Program-made: the position numbers and the translations under genes
Shown here: positions 23,506 through 33,139 of the stretch, piece by piece
Numbering within the stretch: the first letter of the stretch is position 1
Layout of the letters: every line of letters begins with the position of its first letter
Assembly (NCBI RefSeq): GCF_033001325.1
Contig: NZ_CP133111.1
Span: 1,736,001-1,800,000 of the forward strand
Length of the DNA: 64,000 bases
Source: Rhodopseudomonas sp. BAL398
Lineage (GTDB): Bacteria > Pseudomonadota > Alphaproteobacteria > Rhizobiales > Xanthobacteraceae
Direction of reading: 5' to 3'
Notes under the pieces: model-generated
Databases searched by the model: none
What the model was told of the DNA's origin: nothing
The model's input: the letters and a program-made list of their open reading frames with translations, nothing else

Positions 23506-23786
23506 TGGCGGATGGCGCGGACCATCGCGGCGAGGTGCCGGGCTTTTCCGTCCCGGTTCATCGGGCGCTGACCGAGCACATCCTGCTCGGCGGCGCCCCG
23601 CGCTCGCTCGCCATCCTCAACGGTACGCTGGCCGCCGCGCTCGGTCTCGGTCTTCGCCTCTGGCTCGTCGGCTTGGCGCTGTGGGCGGTGGGCCATTTCG
23701 CGGCCGTCTGGGCGGCCAAGCGCGATCCGCAGTTCGTCGATGTCGTGCGCAAGCATCTGCGCATTCCCGGTCACCTGTCGGTCTGA
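23505..23786 (+). CDS. trbD: TrbD, VirB3-like membrane protein, 93 aa
   Basis: The ATG at 23505 shares its A with the trbC stop. PGFSVPVHRALTEHILLGGA, then PRSLAILNGTLAAALGLGL and two hydrophobic segments (about 33-52 and 55-70) are typical of VirB3/TrbD. It associates with the VirB4-like ATPase TrbE, whose gene starts 12 bp later. Confidence 0.9.
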   Translation: MADGADHRGEVPGFSVPVHRALTEHILLGGAPRSLAILNGTLAAALGLGLRLWLVGLALWAVGHFAAVWAAKRDPQFVDVVRKHLRIPGHLSV

Positions 23787-23798
23787 GGGGCGACGCCG

Positions 23799-26255
23799 AT
23801 GATGAACCTTGCCGAATATCGCAACCGCAACGCCCGCCTCGCGGACTTCCTGCCTTGGGCCGCCCTGGTCGGCGAAGGCGTGGTGCTCAACAAGGACGGT
23901 AGCCTGCAACGCACCGCGCGTTTTCGCGGCCCCGATCTCGACAGCGCCGTCCCGGCCGAGCTGGTCGCCGTCGCCGGCCGGCTCAACAACGCATTTCGCC
24001 GCCTCGGTTCGGGCTGGGCCATTTTCGTCGAGGCGCAGCGCCACGGCGCCGCGACTTATCCCGCCAGCATGTTCGCCGACAGCGCCTCCGCGCTCGTCGA
24101 CGTCGAACGCAAGGCCGACTTCGAAGAGGCCGGCGCGCATTTCGAGTCCAGCTACTTCCTTACCTTCCTCTATCTGCCGCCGGCCGAGGATGCCGCCCGT
24201 GCCGAGACCTGGCTCTACGAGGGCCGGGACCACGCCGGCGTCGACGCGCGGGAAGTGCTCCGCAGCTTCGTCGATCGCACCGATCGTATCCTCAACCTGA
24301 TCGACGCCTTCATGCCCGACTGCGCCTGGCTCGATGACCCCGAGACGCTGACCTATCTCCATTCGACCGTCTCGACGAAACGTCATCGCGTCCGCGTGCC
24401 CGAGACGCCGATGTATCTCGACGCGCTGCTCGCCGATCAGCCGCTTACCGGCGGCCTGGAGCCCCGGCTTGGAGACGCCCATGTTCGCATCCTCACCATC
24501 GTCGGTTTCCCCACCGCGACGACGCCCGGCATCCTCGACGAGCTGAATCGGCTCGCCTTTCCGTATCGCTGGTCGACCCGGGCGATCCTGCTCGACAAAA
24601 CAGACGCCACCAAGCTGCTGACCAAGATCCGGCGGCAGTGGTTCGCCAAGCGCAAGTCGATCGCCGCCATCCTCAAGGAGGTGATGACCAACGAAGCCTC
24701 CGCCCTGGTCGATACCGATGCGGCCAACAAAGCGGCCGACGCCGATATGGCCCTGCAGGAGCTGGGCGCCGACTATGCCGGCCAGGCCTATGTGACGGCG
24801 ACGATCACTGTCTGGGACGACGATCCGCGCATCGCCGCCGAGAAGCTGCGGTTTGTCGAGAAGGTGATTCAGGGCCGCGACTTCACCGCGATGCCCGAGA
24901 CGATCAACGCCGTCGACGCCTGGCTCGGCACGCTGCCCGGCCACGTCTACGCCAACGTTCGCCAGCCTCCCATCAGCACATTGAATCTCGCCCACATGAT
25001 CCCACTGTCGGCGGTGTGGGCGGGACCGGAACGGGACGAGCACTTCGATGCACCCCCACTACTTTACGGCAGAACGGAGGGCTCGACCCCGTTCCGGCTT
25101 TCCATCCATGTCGGCGACGTCGGTCACACGCTGATCGTCGGCCCGACCGGCGCTGGCAAATCGGTCCTGCTGGCGCTGATGGCGCTGCAATTCCGGCGCT
25201 ATCCGCAATCCCAGGTCTTCGCCTTCGACTTTGGCGGATCAATCCGCGCCGCCGCGCTCGCTATGCGGGGCGACTGGCACGATCTCGGCGGCGGCCTCAC
25301 CGAAGGCGCGGATGACAGTGTCTCGCTTCAGCCGTTGGCCCGCATTAACGATGTCGCCGAGCGGGCCTGGGCCTCCGACTGGCTGGTCGCGATCCTGGGG
25401 CGCGAAAGCGTATCGGTGACGCCCGAGGTCAAGGAGCACCTCTGGTCGGCACTGTCGTCGCTGGCGTCGGCGCCGGTCGCGGAGCGCACGTTGACGGGTC
25501 TGTCCGTCCTGCTTCAGTCCAACGATCTGAAACAGGCGTTGCGACCTTACTGTGTCGGCGGCCCCTACGGCCGGTTGCTCGACGCCGAGGCCGAACATCT
25601 AGGCGAAGCCCATGTTCAGGTCTTCGAGACCGAAGGACTGATCGGCACCGGCGCCGCCGCCGCCGTGCTCGCCTATCTTTTCCATCGCATCGAGGACCGC
25701 CTCGACGGTCGCCCGACGCTGCTGATCGTCGATGAAGGTTGGCTGGCGCTGGACGACGAGGGCTTCGCCGGCCAGCTCCGCGAATGGCTGAAAACGCTGC
25801 GCAAGAAGAACGCCAGCGTCATCTTCGCCACCCAGTCACTCTCCGACATTGACGGCTCGGCGATCGCGCCTGCCATCATCGAGAGTTGCCAGACCCGCAT
25901 CCTGCTGCCGAACGAACGCGCGATCGAGCCGCAGATCACAGCCGTCTATCGCCGCTTCGGTCTGAACGACCGCCAGATCGAGATCCTCGCCCGGGCGATG
26001 CCCAAGCGCGACTATTACTGCCAATCGCGGCGCGGCAACCGGCTGTTCGAGCTGGGCCTGTCCGACGTGGCGCTGGCGCTCTGCGCCGCCTCATCGAAGC
26101 AGCACCAGGCACTGATCGCCGAGGTTCACGCCCGCAGCGGCACCGACGGCTTCCTCGCCGCGTGGCTCGGCGAGAACCGGCTCGGCTGGGCCGCCGACCT
26201 CATCGCCGACCTCACCAACGTCACACCTCAAACCGATTCGGAGGCACGCCCATGA
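23799..26255 (+). CDS. trbE: TrbE, VirB4-type ATPase, 818 aa
   Basis: The N-terminal CagE/TrbE domain begins with LAEYRNRNARLADFLPWAAL. The C-terminal ATPase domain has Walker A VGPTGAGKS with Lys at about 454 and Walker B LLIVDEGW with Asp at about 645, then FATQSLSDIDGSAIAPAIIE. Normal length. The ATG at 23799 is followed by a second in-frame ATG, and either could be used. It energises pilus biogenesis. The stop overlaps trbJ. Confidence 0.95.
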   Translation: MMNLAEYRNRNARLADFLPWAALVGEGVVLNKDGSLQRTARFRGPDLDSAVPAELVAVAGRLNNAFRRLGSGWAIFVEAQRHGAATYPASMFADSASALVDVERKADFEEAGAHFESSYFLTFLYLPPAEDAARAETWLYEGRDHAGVDAREVLRSFVDRTDRILNLIDAFMPDCAWLDDPETLTYLHSTVSTKRHRVRVPETPMYLDALLADQPLTGGLEPRLGDAHVRILTIVGFPTATTPGILDELNRLAFPYRWSTRAILLDKTDATKLLTKIRRQWFAKRKSIAAILKEVMTNEASALVDTDAANKAADADMALQELGADYAGQAYVTATITVWDDDPRIAAEKLRFVEKVIQGRDFTAMPETINAVDAWLGTLPGHVYANVRQPPISTLNLAHMIPLSAVWAGPERDEHFDAPPLLYGRTEGSTPFRLSIHVGDVGHTLIVGPTGAGKSVLLALMALQFRRYPQSQVFAFDFGGSIRAAALAMRGDWHDLGGGLTEGADDSVSLQPLARINDVAERAWASDWLVAILGRESVSVTPEVKEHLWSALSSLASAPVAERTLTGLSVLLQSNDLKQALRPYCVGGPYGRLLDAEAEHLGEAHVQVFETEGLIGTGAAAAVLAYLFHRIEDRLDGRPTLLIVDEGWLALDDEGFAGQLREWLKTLRKKNASVIFATQSLSDIDGSAIAPAIIESCQTRILLPNERAIEPQITAVYRRFGLNDRQIEILARAMPKRDYYCQSRRGNRLFELGLSDVALALCAASSKQHQALIAEVHARSGTDGFLAAWLGENRLGWAADLIADLTNVTPQTDSEARP

Positions 26256-27028
26256 CCCGTTCCGTTCGTTCCCGCTCGCGCGCGTTGCGTATGACCGCCG
26301 CGCTGCTTACGGCCTCTGCCGCCGCGATCCCGTTCATGGCCGCGCCTGCCCACGCACAGTTTGGCGGGATCGTGTACGACCCCACCAACTACGCTCAGAA
26401 CCTCCTGACCGCCACGAGGGCGCTTCAGCAGATCAACAATCAAATTACGTCGCTTCAGAACGAGGCGACCGGTCTGATCAATCAGGCGCGCAACCTTGCG
26501 AGCCTCCCGTTTTCCTCTCTCCAGCAGCTCCAGCAATCCGTCCAGCGGACTCAACAGCTTTTGGGCGAAGCACAGCGCATCGCTTATAATGTGCAGAATA
26601 TCGACCAGGCGTTCCGCACCACATACGGTAGCGCCTCGATGTCCGCCTCGGACCAGCAGCTCGTCGCCGGCGCGCGCGAGCGCTGGCAGAATACCGTCGG
26701 CGGCCTGCAGGACGCGATGCGCGTCCAGGCGGGCGTGGTCGGCAATATCGACACGAACCGCAGCGAGATGTCGGCGCTGGTCGGCCAGAGCCAGGGCGCC
26801 ACCGGCGCGCTGCAGGCAACACAGGCCGGCAATCAGCTTCTTGCGCTGCAAGCGCAGCAACTCGCCGATCTCACCGCTGTCGTCGCCGCAAACGGTCGCG
26901 CGCAGAGTCTGACCGAGGCCGAACGCGCGGCCGCGGCCGAGCAAGGTCGCGAGCAGCGCCGTCGCTTCCTGACGCCGGGCAGCGGCTACCAGCCGGGCAA
27001 TGCCCGCATGTTCCCGAACGGCAACTGA
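26252..27028 (+). CDS. trbJ: TrbJ, VirB5-like protein, 258 aa
   Basis: Signal peptide about 1-36 (ending PAHAQ). FGGIVYDPTNYAQNLLTATR, then ALQQINNQITSLQNEATGL is the TrbJ signature. The rest is mostly helical and Gln-rich. VirB5-type proteins sit at the pilus tip and help contact with recipients. The start is in the 4-bp overlap with trbE and has GGAGGCACGCCC upstream. Confidence 0.95.
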   Translation: MTRSVRSRSRALRMTAALLTASAAAIPFMAAPAHAQFGGIVYDPTNYAQNLLTATRALQQINNQITSLQNEATGLINQARNLASLPFSSLQQLQQSVQRTQQLLGEAQRIAYNVQNIDQAFRTTYGSASMSASDQQLVAGARERWQNTVGGLQDAMRVQAGVVGNIDTNRSEMSALVGQSQGATGALQATQAGNQLLALQAQQLADLTAVVAANGRAQSLTEAERAAAAEQGREQRRRFLTPGSGYQPGNARMFPNGN

Positions 27029-27038
27029 GGGCGCGGCC

Positions 27039-27428
27039 ATGGACGGCAAGATGCTCGCCCGGCTAGGCGCCGTCGTGTTCGTTGCGGTCGCGATCACTGC
27101 GACCGCCATCGAGATGAGCCGGAAGGAGGAAGCGCCCGAGGCGTGGCCGTCGGGCCGCGGGGCCGTGACTGCGGCTGACCCGTTGCGGGACGAACTGATC
27201 CGCTGCCAGGCGCTCGGCGAAGCGGGTCCCCGCGATTCGGCCTGCCTGCGGGCCTGGGCCGAAAACCGCAACCGCTTCCTCGCGCCCGGCGCGCGACCTG
27301 CCGAGCGACTGCCGGATATGCCCCCAGCGCCGCGAAACGACACCACGCGCCAACCGGGCAGCACCGATCAGCCGGCCTTGGAGCCCGCCCCGCTGATCGC
27401 GCCGCCGCAGCTAGACGAGGCGAGATAG
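27039..27428 (+). CDS. trbK: TrbK-alt, putative entry exclusion protein, 129 aa
   Basis: One N-terminal hydrophobic segment (about 7-24), then the marker DELIRCQALGEAGPRDSACL, then AWAENRNRFLAPGARP typical of the trbK-alt family found between TrbJ and TrbL. The C-terminus is Pro-rich. It has no lipobox, unlike RP4 TrbK. Entry exclusion stops redundant transfer between cells with the same element. The role here is assigned by family and place only. Confidence 0.8.
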   Translation: MDGKMLARLGAVVFVAVAITATAIEMSRKEEAPEAWPSGRGAVTAADPLRDELIRCQALGEAGPRDSACLRAWAENRNRFLAPGARPAERLPDMPPAPRNDTTRQPGSTDQPALEPAPLIAPPQLDEAR

Positions 27429-27432
27429 CATT

Positions 27433-28797
27433 ATGGGCGGCACCGGCGTCATCGACCACTTCCTCGAGGTCTTCACTCGCTACATCGACAGCGGTTTCGG
27501 TCTGCTCAGCGGCGAGGTCGCCTTCATCGCCACAACGCTGATCGTCATCGATGTAACGCTTGCGGCGCTGTTCTGGAGCTGGGGCGCCGACGACGACATC
27601 ATGACGCGGCTGGTCAAGAAGACCCTGTTCGTCGGCGTCTTCGCCTACATCATCGGCAACTGGAACAACCTCGCCCGGATCGTCTTCGAAAGCTTCGCCG
27701 GCCTCGGCCTAAAGGCCAGCGGCACCAGCTTCTCGACCGCAGACCTCATGCGTCCCGGCAAGGTCGCGCAGACCGGGCTCGACGCCGGACGGCCGCTGCT
27801 CGACTCGATTTCCAGCCTGATGGGCTATTGGTCGTTCTTCGAGAATTTCATCCAAATCGCCTGCATGTTCCTCGCCTGGGCGCTGGTGCTGCTGGCCTTC
27901 TTCATTCTCGCCATCCAGCTCTTCGTCACACTTATCGAGTTCAAGCTGACGACGCTGGCGGGCTTCGTGCTGATCCCGTTCGGCCTGTTCGGCAAGTCGG
28001 CCTTCATGGCCGAGCGCGTGCTCGGCAACGTCATCTCCTCCGGCATCAAGGTCCTGGTGCTGGCCGTCATCATCGGCATCGGCTCGACCCTCTTCTCCGA
28101 GTTCACGTCCGGCTTCGGCGGCGCAACCCCCACCATCGACGAAGCGATGGCGATCGTGCTCGCCGCGCTGTCGCTGCTCGGCCTCGGCATCTTCGGTCCG
28201 GGCATCGCGAGCGGCCTCGTCTCCGGCGGCCCGCAACTCAGCGCCGGCGCAGCGGTCGGCACGGGCCTGGCCGCAGGCGGCATGGTCGCGCTCGGCGCTG
28301 GCGCCGTTGGCGCCGCAGCGTCGGGTGGCGCCGCGCTGGCCGGTGGCGCTGCCGCAGCCGCCCGTGGCGGCGCGGCAATAGCTGGCGGTGCATCCACCGC
28401 CTACAGCCTCGGCGCTGCCGGTCAATCCGGCGCGGCCGGAGTCGCTTCCGGGCTCGGGGGCGTTGCCCGTGCCGGCGGTAGCGCCGCCGTCTCACCACTG
28501 CGACGCGCCGCTTCGCGTGCCGCCGAAAGCATGCGTTCCAGCTTTAACGCTGGCGGCAAGGCCGCCTTCGAGGTGACGGGTGGCACGTCCACCGCGGGCT
28601 CGATCGGCGGTGACGCTGCCGGTGACAGCGCCGCTGCCGCCGGTTCCGCAAACGCCGGCGGTCCGCCGGCCTGGGCGCAGCGGATGCGGCGCTCGCAGCA
28701 CATGACCCATGCCGTCCAGGCCACGGCCCATGCCGTCCGCTCAGGCGACGCCCATGGCGGCGGCTCTTCCGTCAATCTTTCCGAAGGCGATCGCTGA
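27433..28797 (+). CDS. trbL: TrbL, VirB6-like channel protein, 454 aa
   Basis: Five to six membrane segments lie between about 30 and 265 (for example FIATTLIVIDVTLAALFWSW and IACMFLAWALVLLAFFILAI). The C-terminal 190 residues are Gly/Ala-rich, low-complexity and cytoplasmic or periplasmic. This is the layout of TrbL/VirB6. The stop overlaps trbF by one base. Confidence 0.95.
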   Translation: MGGTGVIDHFLEVFTRYIDSGFGLLSGEVAFIATTLIVIDVTLAALFWSWGADDDIMTRLVKKTLFVGVFAYIIGNWNNLARIVFESFAGLGLKASGTSFSTADLMRPGKVAQTGLDAGRPLLDSISSLMGYWSFFENFIQIACMFLAWALVLLAFFILAIQLFVTLIEFKLTTLAGFVLIPFGLFGKSAFMAERVLGNVISSGIKVLVLAVIIGIGSTLFSEFTSGFGGATPTIDEAMAIVLAALSLLGLGIFGPGIASGLVSGGPQLSAGAAVGTGLAAGGMVALGAGAVGAAASGGAALAGGAAAAARGGAAIAGGASTAYSLGAAGQSGAAGVASGLGGVARAGGSAAVSPLRRAASRAAESMRSSFNAGGKAAFEVTGGTSTAGSIGGDAAGDSAAAAGSANAGGPPAWAQRMRRSQHMTHAVQATAHAVRSGDAHGGGSSVNLSEGDR

Positions 28798-29480
28798 TGT
28801 TCAAACGACCAACCACCCACTACGGCAAAGCCCCCGAGCCCGAGACGCCCTATCAGCGCGCCGCCCAGGTCTGGGATGAACGCATCGGCACCTCGCGCGT
28901 GCAGGCCAAGAATTGGCGACTGATGGCGTTCGGCTCGCTGATCCTGTCCGCTGGCTTTGCTACCGCGCTCGTCGTGCAATCGGCGCGGGGCACGATCGTG
29001 CCATGGGTGGTGCAGGTCGATCGGCTCGGCCAAGCCCAGGCCGTCGCGCCTGCCGTCGCCGACTACCGGCCGACCGATCCGCAAATCGCCTTCCACCTCG
29101 CGCGTTTTATCGAGCAGGTTCGCTCGATTCCGGCCGACGCCATCATCGTTCGCCAGAATTGGCTTCGCGCCTATGACTTCACGACCGATCGGGGGGCCAT
29201 GGCGCTGAATGACTACGCCCGAGCGAATGATCCTTTTGCGAAGGTCGGTCGCCAGCAGATCGCCATTGATGTCTCCAGCGTCATCCGGGCTTCTCCCGAC
29301 AGCTTCCGCGTCGCCTGGGTCGAGCGCCGATACGAGAACGGCCAGCTTGCCGAAACCACCCGCTGGACCGCGATCCTGACGATCGTGCTGCAGACCCCGC
29401 GCAACGCCGACCGGCTCAGGGCGAACCCGCTCGGCATCTACGTCAACGCCATCAACTGGTCACGGGAGCTTGGGCAATGA
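28797..29480 (+). CDS. trbF: TrbF, VirB8-like protein, 227 aa
   Basis: A short cytoplasmic N-terminus, one membrane helix (about 42-61) and a periplasmic NTF2-like domain with IPWVVQVDRLGQAQAVAPA-type and ETTRWTAILTIVLQTPRNAD motifs. It is a scaffold of the secretion channel. It overlaps trbG by 4 bp. Confidence 0.95.
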   Translation: MFKRPTTHYGKAPEPETPYQRAAQVWDERIGTSRVQAKNWRLMAFGSLILSAGFATALVVQSARGTIVPWVVQVDRLGQAQAVAPAVADYRPTDPQIAFHLARFIEQVRSIPADAIIVRQNWLRAYDFTTDRGAMALNDYARANDPFAKVGRQQIAIDVSSVIRASPDSFRVAWVERRYENGQLAETTRWTAILTIVLQTPRNADRLRANPLGIYVNAINWSRELGQ

Positions 29481-30526
29481 AGCCGTATTTCCGTAAAGCC
29501 GGAAACCCGGCTTCGCACACACTCGTATTTCCGGCTCTCCGTAGATCCGCTTTCCCCATGGCCCTGCTGGCGACAACCGCGCTCGCCGGCTGCGCCACCA
29601 CCACTCCACCCCCGGAGATCTCCTACGACAACGCCGCTCCGGCGGTGCAGACGGTCGACCCGCCAGCGCCGGTGACCGTGGTCGAACTGCCCCGGCCGCT
29701 ACCGCTGCCTGGCCAGTTGCAGCGCGTGCCGGAGACGCGCCGCGCGCCAGAGCCCACCGATCCCACCGCCAGGGTCAACCAGGCCAATGCCGCTGCGCGT
29801 ATCCAGCCGGTGCGGGATGGCTTCATCAACTCGATGCAAGTCTATCCCTTCACGCAGGGCGCGCTCTATCAGGTCTACACCGCCGTAGGGCAGATCACCG
29901 ACATCGCGTTGCAGCCCGGTGAGCAGCTCGTCGGCTCAGGGCCTGTCGCAGCCGGCGACACCGTGCGCTGGATCATCGGCGATACCGAGAGTGGTTCAGG
30001 CGCGACCCGCCAAATCCACATCCTCGTGAAGCCCACGCGGGCCGACCTGATGACGAACCTCGTCATCAACACCAACATACGCACCTATCACATGGAGCTT
30101 CGCTCGACCGAGCGGACCTATATGGCGTCCGTCTCATGGCAGTATCCACAGGACCAGCTCATCGCGCTGCGCCGTCAGAACGCCGAGGCGCAGGCCGCCC
30201 AGCCGGTTGCGAGCGGTGTCGATCTCGCCAACGTCAACTTCCGTTATGCGATCGAGGGCGATCGAGCGCCTTGGCGGCCACTGCGCGCCTTCGACGATGG
30301 CCGGCAGGTCTTCATCGAATTCCCTCGCGGCATTGGTCAGGGCGAGATGCCGCCGCTCTTCGTTGTCGGTCCCGAGGGCAACACGTCCGAGCTGGTGAAC
30401 TACCGGGTTCGCGGCCACCACATGATCGTCGACCGCCTGTTCGCCGCCGCCGAGTTGCGCTTTGGTTCGGGAGATCGTCAGAAGCGCGTCCGCATCACCC
30501 GCACCGACGGGAGGTCGGCGTCGTGA
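29477..30526 (+). CDS. trbG: TrbG, VirB9-like outer-membrane lipoprotein, 349 aa
   Basis: A basic N-terminus and a lipobox LAGC at about 36-39 mark it as a lipoprotein. The VirB9/CagX domain follows, including YQVYTAVGQITDIALQPGEQ and MELRSTERTYMASVSWQYP. It forms the outer-membrane core complex with TrbI. The start ATG overlaps trbF. The basic stretch before the signal segment is longer than usual, and an internal start at residue 28 (FPMALLATTAL) is possible. Confidence 0.95.
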   Translation: MKPYFRKAGNPASHTLVFPALRRSAFPMALLATTALAGCATTTPPPEISYDNAAPAVQTVDPPAPVTVVELPRPLPLPGQLQRVPETRRAPEPTDPTARVNQANAAARIQPVRDGFINSMQVYPFTQGALYQVYTAVGQITDIALQPGEQLVGSGPVAAGDTVRWIIGDTESGSGATRQIHILVKPTRADLMTNLVINTNIRTYHMELRSTERTYMASVSWQYPQDQLIALRRQNAEAQAAQPVASGVDLANVNFRYAIEGDRAPWRPLRAFDDGRQVFIEFPRGIGQGEMPPLFVVGPEGNTSELVNYRVRGHHMIVDRLFAAAELRFGSGDRQKRVRITRTDGRSAS

Positions 30527-31746
30527 GCGAGAACGAGCCCCGAAATGAGGAACTGCCCGAGGACGATGCAACGCCCTTGACCGGCGAGCCGGCAAGCCCC
30601 GCGCCGATGCGGCTGCGTGCCGAGCCGCCTCGGGTGACGCGACTGTCCCGGAAGGTTCTCGCTGGCCTCGGTCTCGCTACCAGCGTCGGACTTGGCGGCG
30701 CGCTGATCTATGCGCTCCAGACCCGCGACGTCGGTCGGCCCAACGAGGAACTCTATTCGACCGAGAACCGGTCGACCGCCGACGGCCTCGCCGGCCTGCC
30801 ACGCGACTATAGCGGCGTTCCACGCTTGGGACCGCCGCTGCCTGGGGACCTCGGCCGCCCTATCGTCGGTGCCCAGGAACGTGGCCAGCCAGTGCCTGCG
30901 CCCGGCATCGCGACGCCCAATCCCGGGATCAGCCCGGAGGAGCAGCGACGCCTTCAGGAAATCGAGACCGCTCGCACCAGCAGGCTGTTTTCCGGCACTG
31001 AGACGCGCGCCGGAGCATCCTCAGCGGCACCCAGTATCGCTCCGCCACCGGCGCCCGACCTCGCGAGCCTTGGCCTGGCGCCGCCGCCGGCGACGCCATC
31101 TGCACAGGATCGTCAAAACGCCTTCCTCAACGCCGCACCGGACCGGCGCACAGTGTCTGCTGACCGGGTCGCAGCACCAGCGTCCCCCAACATTCTTCAA
31201 GCGGGAGCCGTAATCTCTGCCGCACTGATCACCGGCATCCGGTCCGACTTGCCGGGCCAGATCACCGCGCAGGTCACCGAGAATATCTACGACAGCCCGA
31301 CCGGCCGCATTCTCCTCGTGCCGCAGGGCACACGGGTCATTGGCCAGTACGACAACGACGTGCAGTTCGGGCAAAGCCGAGTGCTGCTTGTCTGGAACCG
31401 GCTGATCTTTCCGAACGGTCGGTCGATCGTTCTCGAGCGCCAGCCTGGTACTGACGCCGAAGGTTACGCCGGCCTGCAGGACGGCGTCGACTATCACTGG
31501 TGGGATCTGGCGAAGGCGGCAGGCCTCTCGACGCTCCTCAGCGTCGGCGCGGAACTGGCCACAAACGACGACGACCGACTTATCAGCGCGATCCGCAACG
31601 GCGGGCAGGACACGATAAACGACGCTGGCCAGCAGATTGTGCGCCGCCAGCTCAATGTCGCGCCGACTCTGACGATCCGCCCCGGATTCCCCGTGCGCGT
31701 GATCGTCACTCGCGATCTGGTACTCGAACCCTATGGGAGCAGCTAA
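30523..31746 (+). CDS. trbI: TrbI, VirB10-like protein, 407 aa
   Basis: A cytoplasmic acidic N-terminus, one membrane helix (about 46-64), a long Pro-rich periplasmic linker (about 70-220) and the conserved beta-barrel domain from about 225 (ILQAGAVISAALITGIRSDL, then LLVPQGTRVIGQYDNDVQFG). VirB10 proteins span both membranes and gate the channel. The start is a GTG at 30523 overlapping trbG. The stop overlaps the DUF2274 start. Confidence 0.95.
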   Translation: MSENEPRNEELPEDDATPLTGEPASPAPMRLRAEPPRVTRLSRKVLAGLGLATSVGLGGALIYALQTRDVGRPNEELYSTENRSTADGLAGLPRDYSGVPRLGPPLPGDLGRPIVGAQERGQPVPAPGIATPNPGISPEEQRRLQEIETARTSRLFSGTETRAGASSAAPSIAPPPAPDLASLGLAPPPATPSAQDRQNAFLNAAPDRRTVSADRVAAPASPNILQAGAVISAALITGIRSDLPGQITAQVTENIYDSPTGRILLVPQGTRVIGQYDNDVQFGQSRVLLVWNRLIFPNGRSIVLERQPGTDAEGYAGLQDGVDYHWWDLAKAAGLSTLLSVGAELATNDDDRLISAIRNGGQDTINDAGQQIVRRQLNVAPTLTIRPGFPVRVIVTRDLVLEPYGSS

Positions 31747-31997
31747 TGGCCAAGTTGAAACTCACCGGACTACCGGACAGTAAGCCCGTCAAAGTGTCGC
31801 TGGAACTGCCGGCTCAAGTTCACCGCGGCCTTGTAGAGTACGCCGAGGTTCTAGGGCACGAAACCGGTCAGGCTATAGGTGATGCGACGCTTCTCATACC
31901 GCTGATGATCGAACGCTTCATGGCAACTGACCGCGCGTTTGCCAAAGCTCGCCAGATGAATCGTCGGCCCCAGGAGAAATTAGTTCGGGCCGAATAG
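31746..31997 (+). CDS. DUF2274 family protein, 83 aa
   Basis: AKLKLTGLPDSKPVKVSLEL, then PAQVHRGLVEYAEVLGHETG is the DUF2274 pattern, with a possible ribbon-helix-helix fold. The ATG shares one base with the trbI stop, so it is the last gene of the trb operon. Function unknown. It marks the end of the conserved transfer block. Cargo begins beyond it, after a 133-bp stretch with no gene. Confidence 0.9.
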   Translation: MAKLKLTGLPDSKPVKVSLELPAQVHRGLVEYAEVLGHETGQAIGDATLLIPLMIERFMATDRAFAKARQMNRRPQEKLVRAE

Positions 31998-32130
31998 TGC
32001 AGATGCGCTGTTCGCCGGCCTATGACGAGCGGCGGGCTTGCTCAAGCGCCGCATTGCCCTTGGCCTGACACCATCGACGCCCCAAGCATGGACGACAAGC
32101 TTCGCGTCGTTCGATCAGATCAAGACGACC

Positions 32131-33039
32131 TCATCCCTTGCTCCGGCTGGCCCGATTTGAGGCAAGCCGAAGGAATTTCTTCAACGCGGGATTGACGTTG
32201 TGCCTGGCCCACATCGCGCTTGTGGGGATTTTTTCGACCGGATCTCGCAGCGGACGGACCACAGCGCCAGGTACAAGCGCATCAACGGTCGACTCCCCTA
32301 ACAAGGTGACGCCAAAACCCATGGTTACCAAGTGAACCAAATCCTCCCGGTTCACTTCATGCGTCACGACGTTCAAACGAGAGCCGATCTCGGCAGAGCG
32401 GCGTTGCAGATAGGCAAGCACTTCGGGCCCGGCCCCTGTCGCGGTCAAAATGAAGGTCTCATTCACAAGATCCTCCCAACCGACCGCCTGCTTCTCTGCC
32501 AATGCATGGGTGGTCGGCATCGCCAGCATCAGGTGCTCCTCCCAAAGCCGCAATGTCGCTATCCCGGCTATTGTCGGCTCGCCAACTACGATCGCTACAT
32601 CGAGGCGACCGTCGACCAGCCGGGGAATATACTCGCTGCCGACACCTCGATGAACTCGTAGGTTGGTCTTTTGGTAGCGCTCCAAATACCCTCTAAAGAG
32701 ATCCTGTGCGAGCTGCGACGAAAGTGTAGCCATCATAGCAACATCGAGGCTGCCGCCCTGATTATTCGCAATTGCGGCAACTGACTGCGCCGCTCGCGCT
32801 ACGTGATCCATGCCCACACTGGCCGTTCTCAGAAACGTCTCCCCTGCCGCCGTTAGCCGGCAGCCTTTGCGGCTCCGCTCAAAAATGTCTGCGCCGAGAC
32901 CGTCCTCCAGCGCGCGAATTCTTCGCCCCACCTGAGTCTGATGAATCCCCAGCAACGCCGCTGCTCTGCGAAAGCTACCTTGCTCGGCAGCCAGCAGCGC
33001 ATAGTGGAGATAGCGCAGATCAAACACACGATCCGCCAT
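32131..33039 (-). CDS. LysR-family regulator 1, 302 aa
   Basis: The winged HTH at the N-terminus reads LRYLHYALLAAEQGSFRRAA, then LGIHQTQVGRRIRALEDGLG, followed by a substrate-binding domain. The start ATG at 33039 follows AGAGGG; the longer frame to 33138 has no such site. It faces the trb operon end and lies downstream of two aldo/keto reductase genes on the same strand. Unlike the other LysR genes here, it has no divergent partner. Such a LysR directly after DUF2274 is frequent in related elements, so it may belong to the core rather than the cargo. Confidence 0.85.
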   Translation of the reverse strand: MADRVFDLRYLHYALLAAEQGSFRRAAALLGIHQTQVGRRIRALEDGLGADIFERSRKGCRLTAAGETFLRTASVGMDHVARAAQSVAAIANNQGGSLDVAMMATLSSQLAQDLFRGYLERYQKTNLRVHRGVGSEYIPRLVDGRLDVAIVVGEPTIAGIATLRLWEEHLMLAMPTTHALAEKQAVGWEDLVNETFILTATGAGPEVLAYLQRRSAEIGSRLNVVTHEVNREDLVHLVTMGFGVTLLGESTVDALVPGAVVRPLRDPVEKIPTSAMWARHNVNPALKKFLRLASNRASRSKG

Positions 33040-33139
33040 CCCTCTTCTGGCGCGGTCAGCGGCTGACACGAAAGTGCAATCATCTGCGACTGCGCTGTAC
33101 GGCTGAGCCACATTGCTTTCGTGACAGCCGCACTCCACG

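Noticed and set aside
23136-25043. A 635-codon open frame on the minus strand
   Set aside because: Antisense to trbC, trbD and trbE; composition is low-complexity and shows no known motif.
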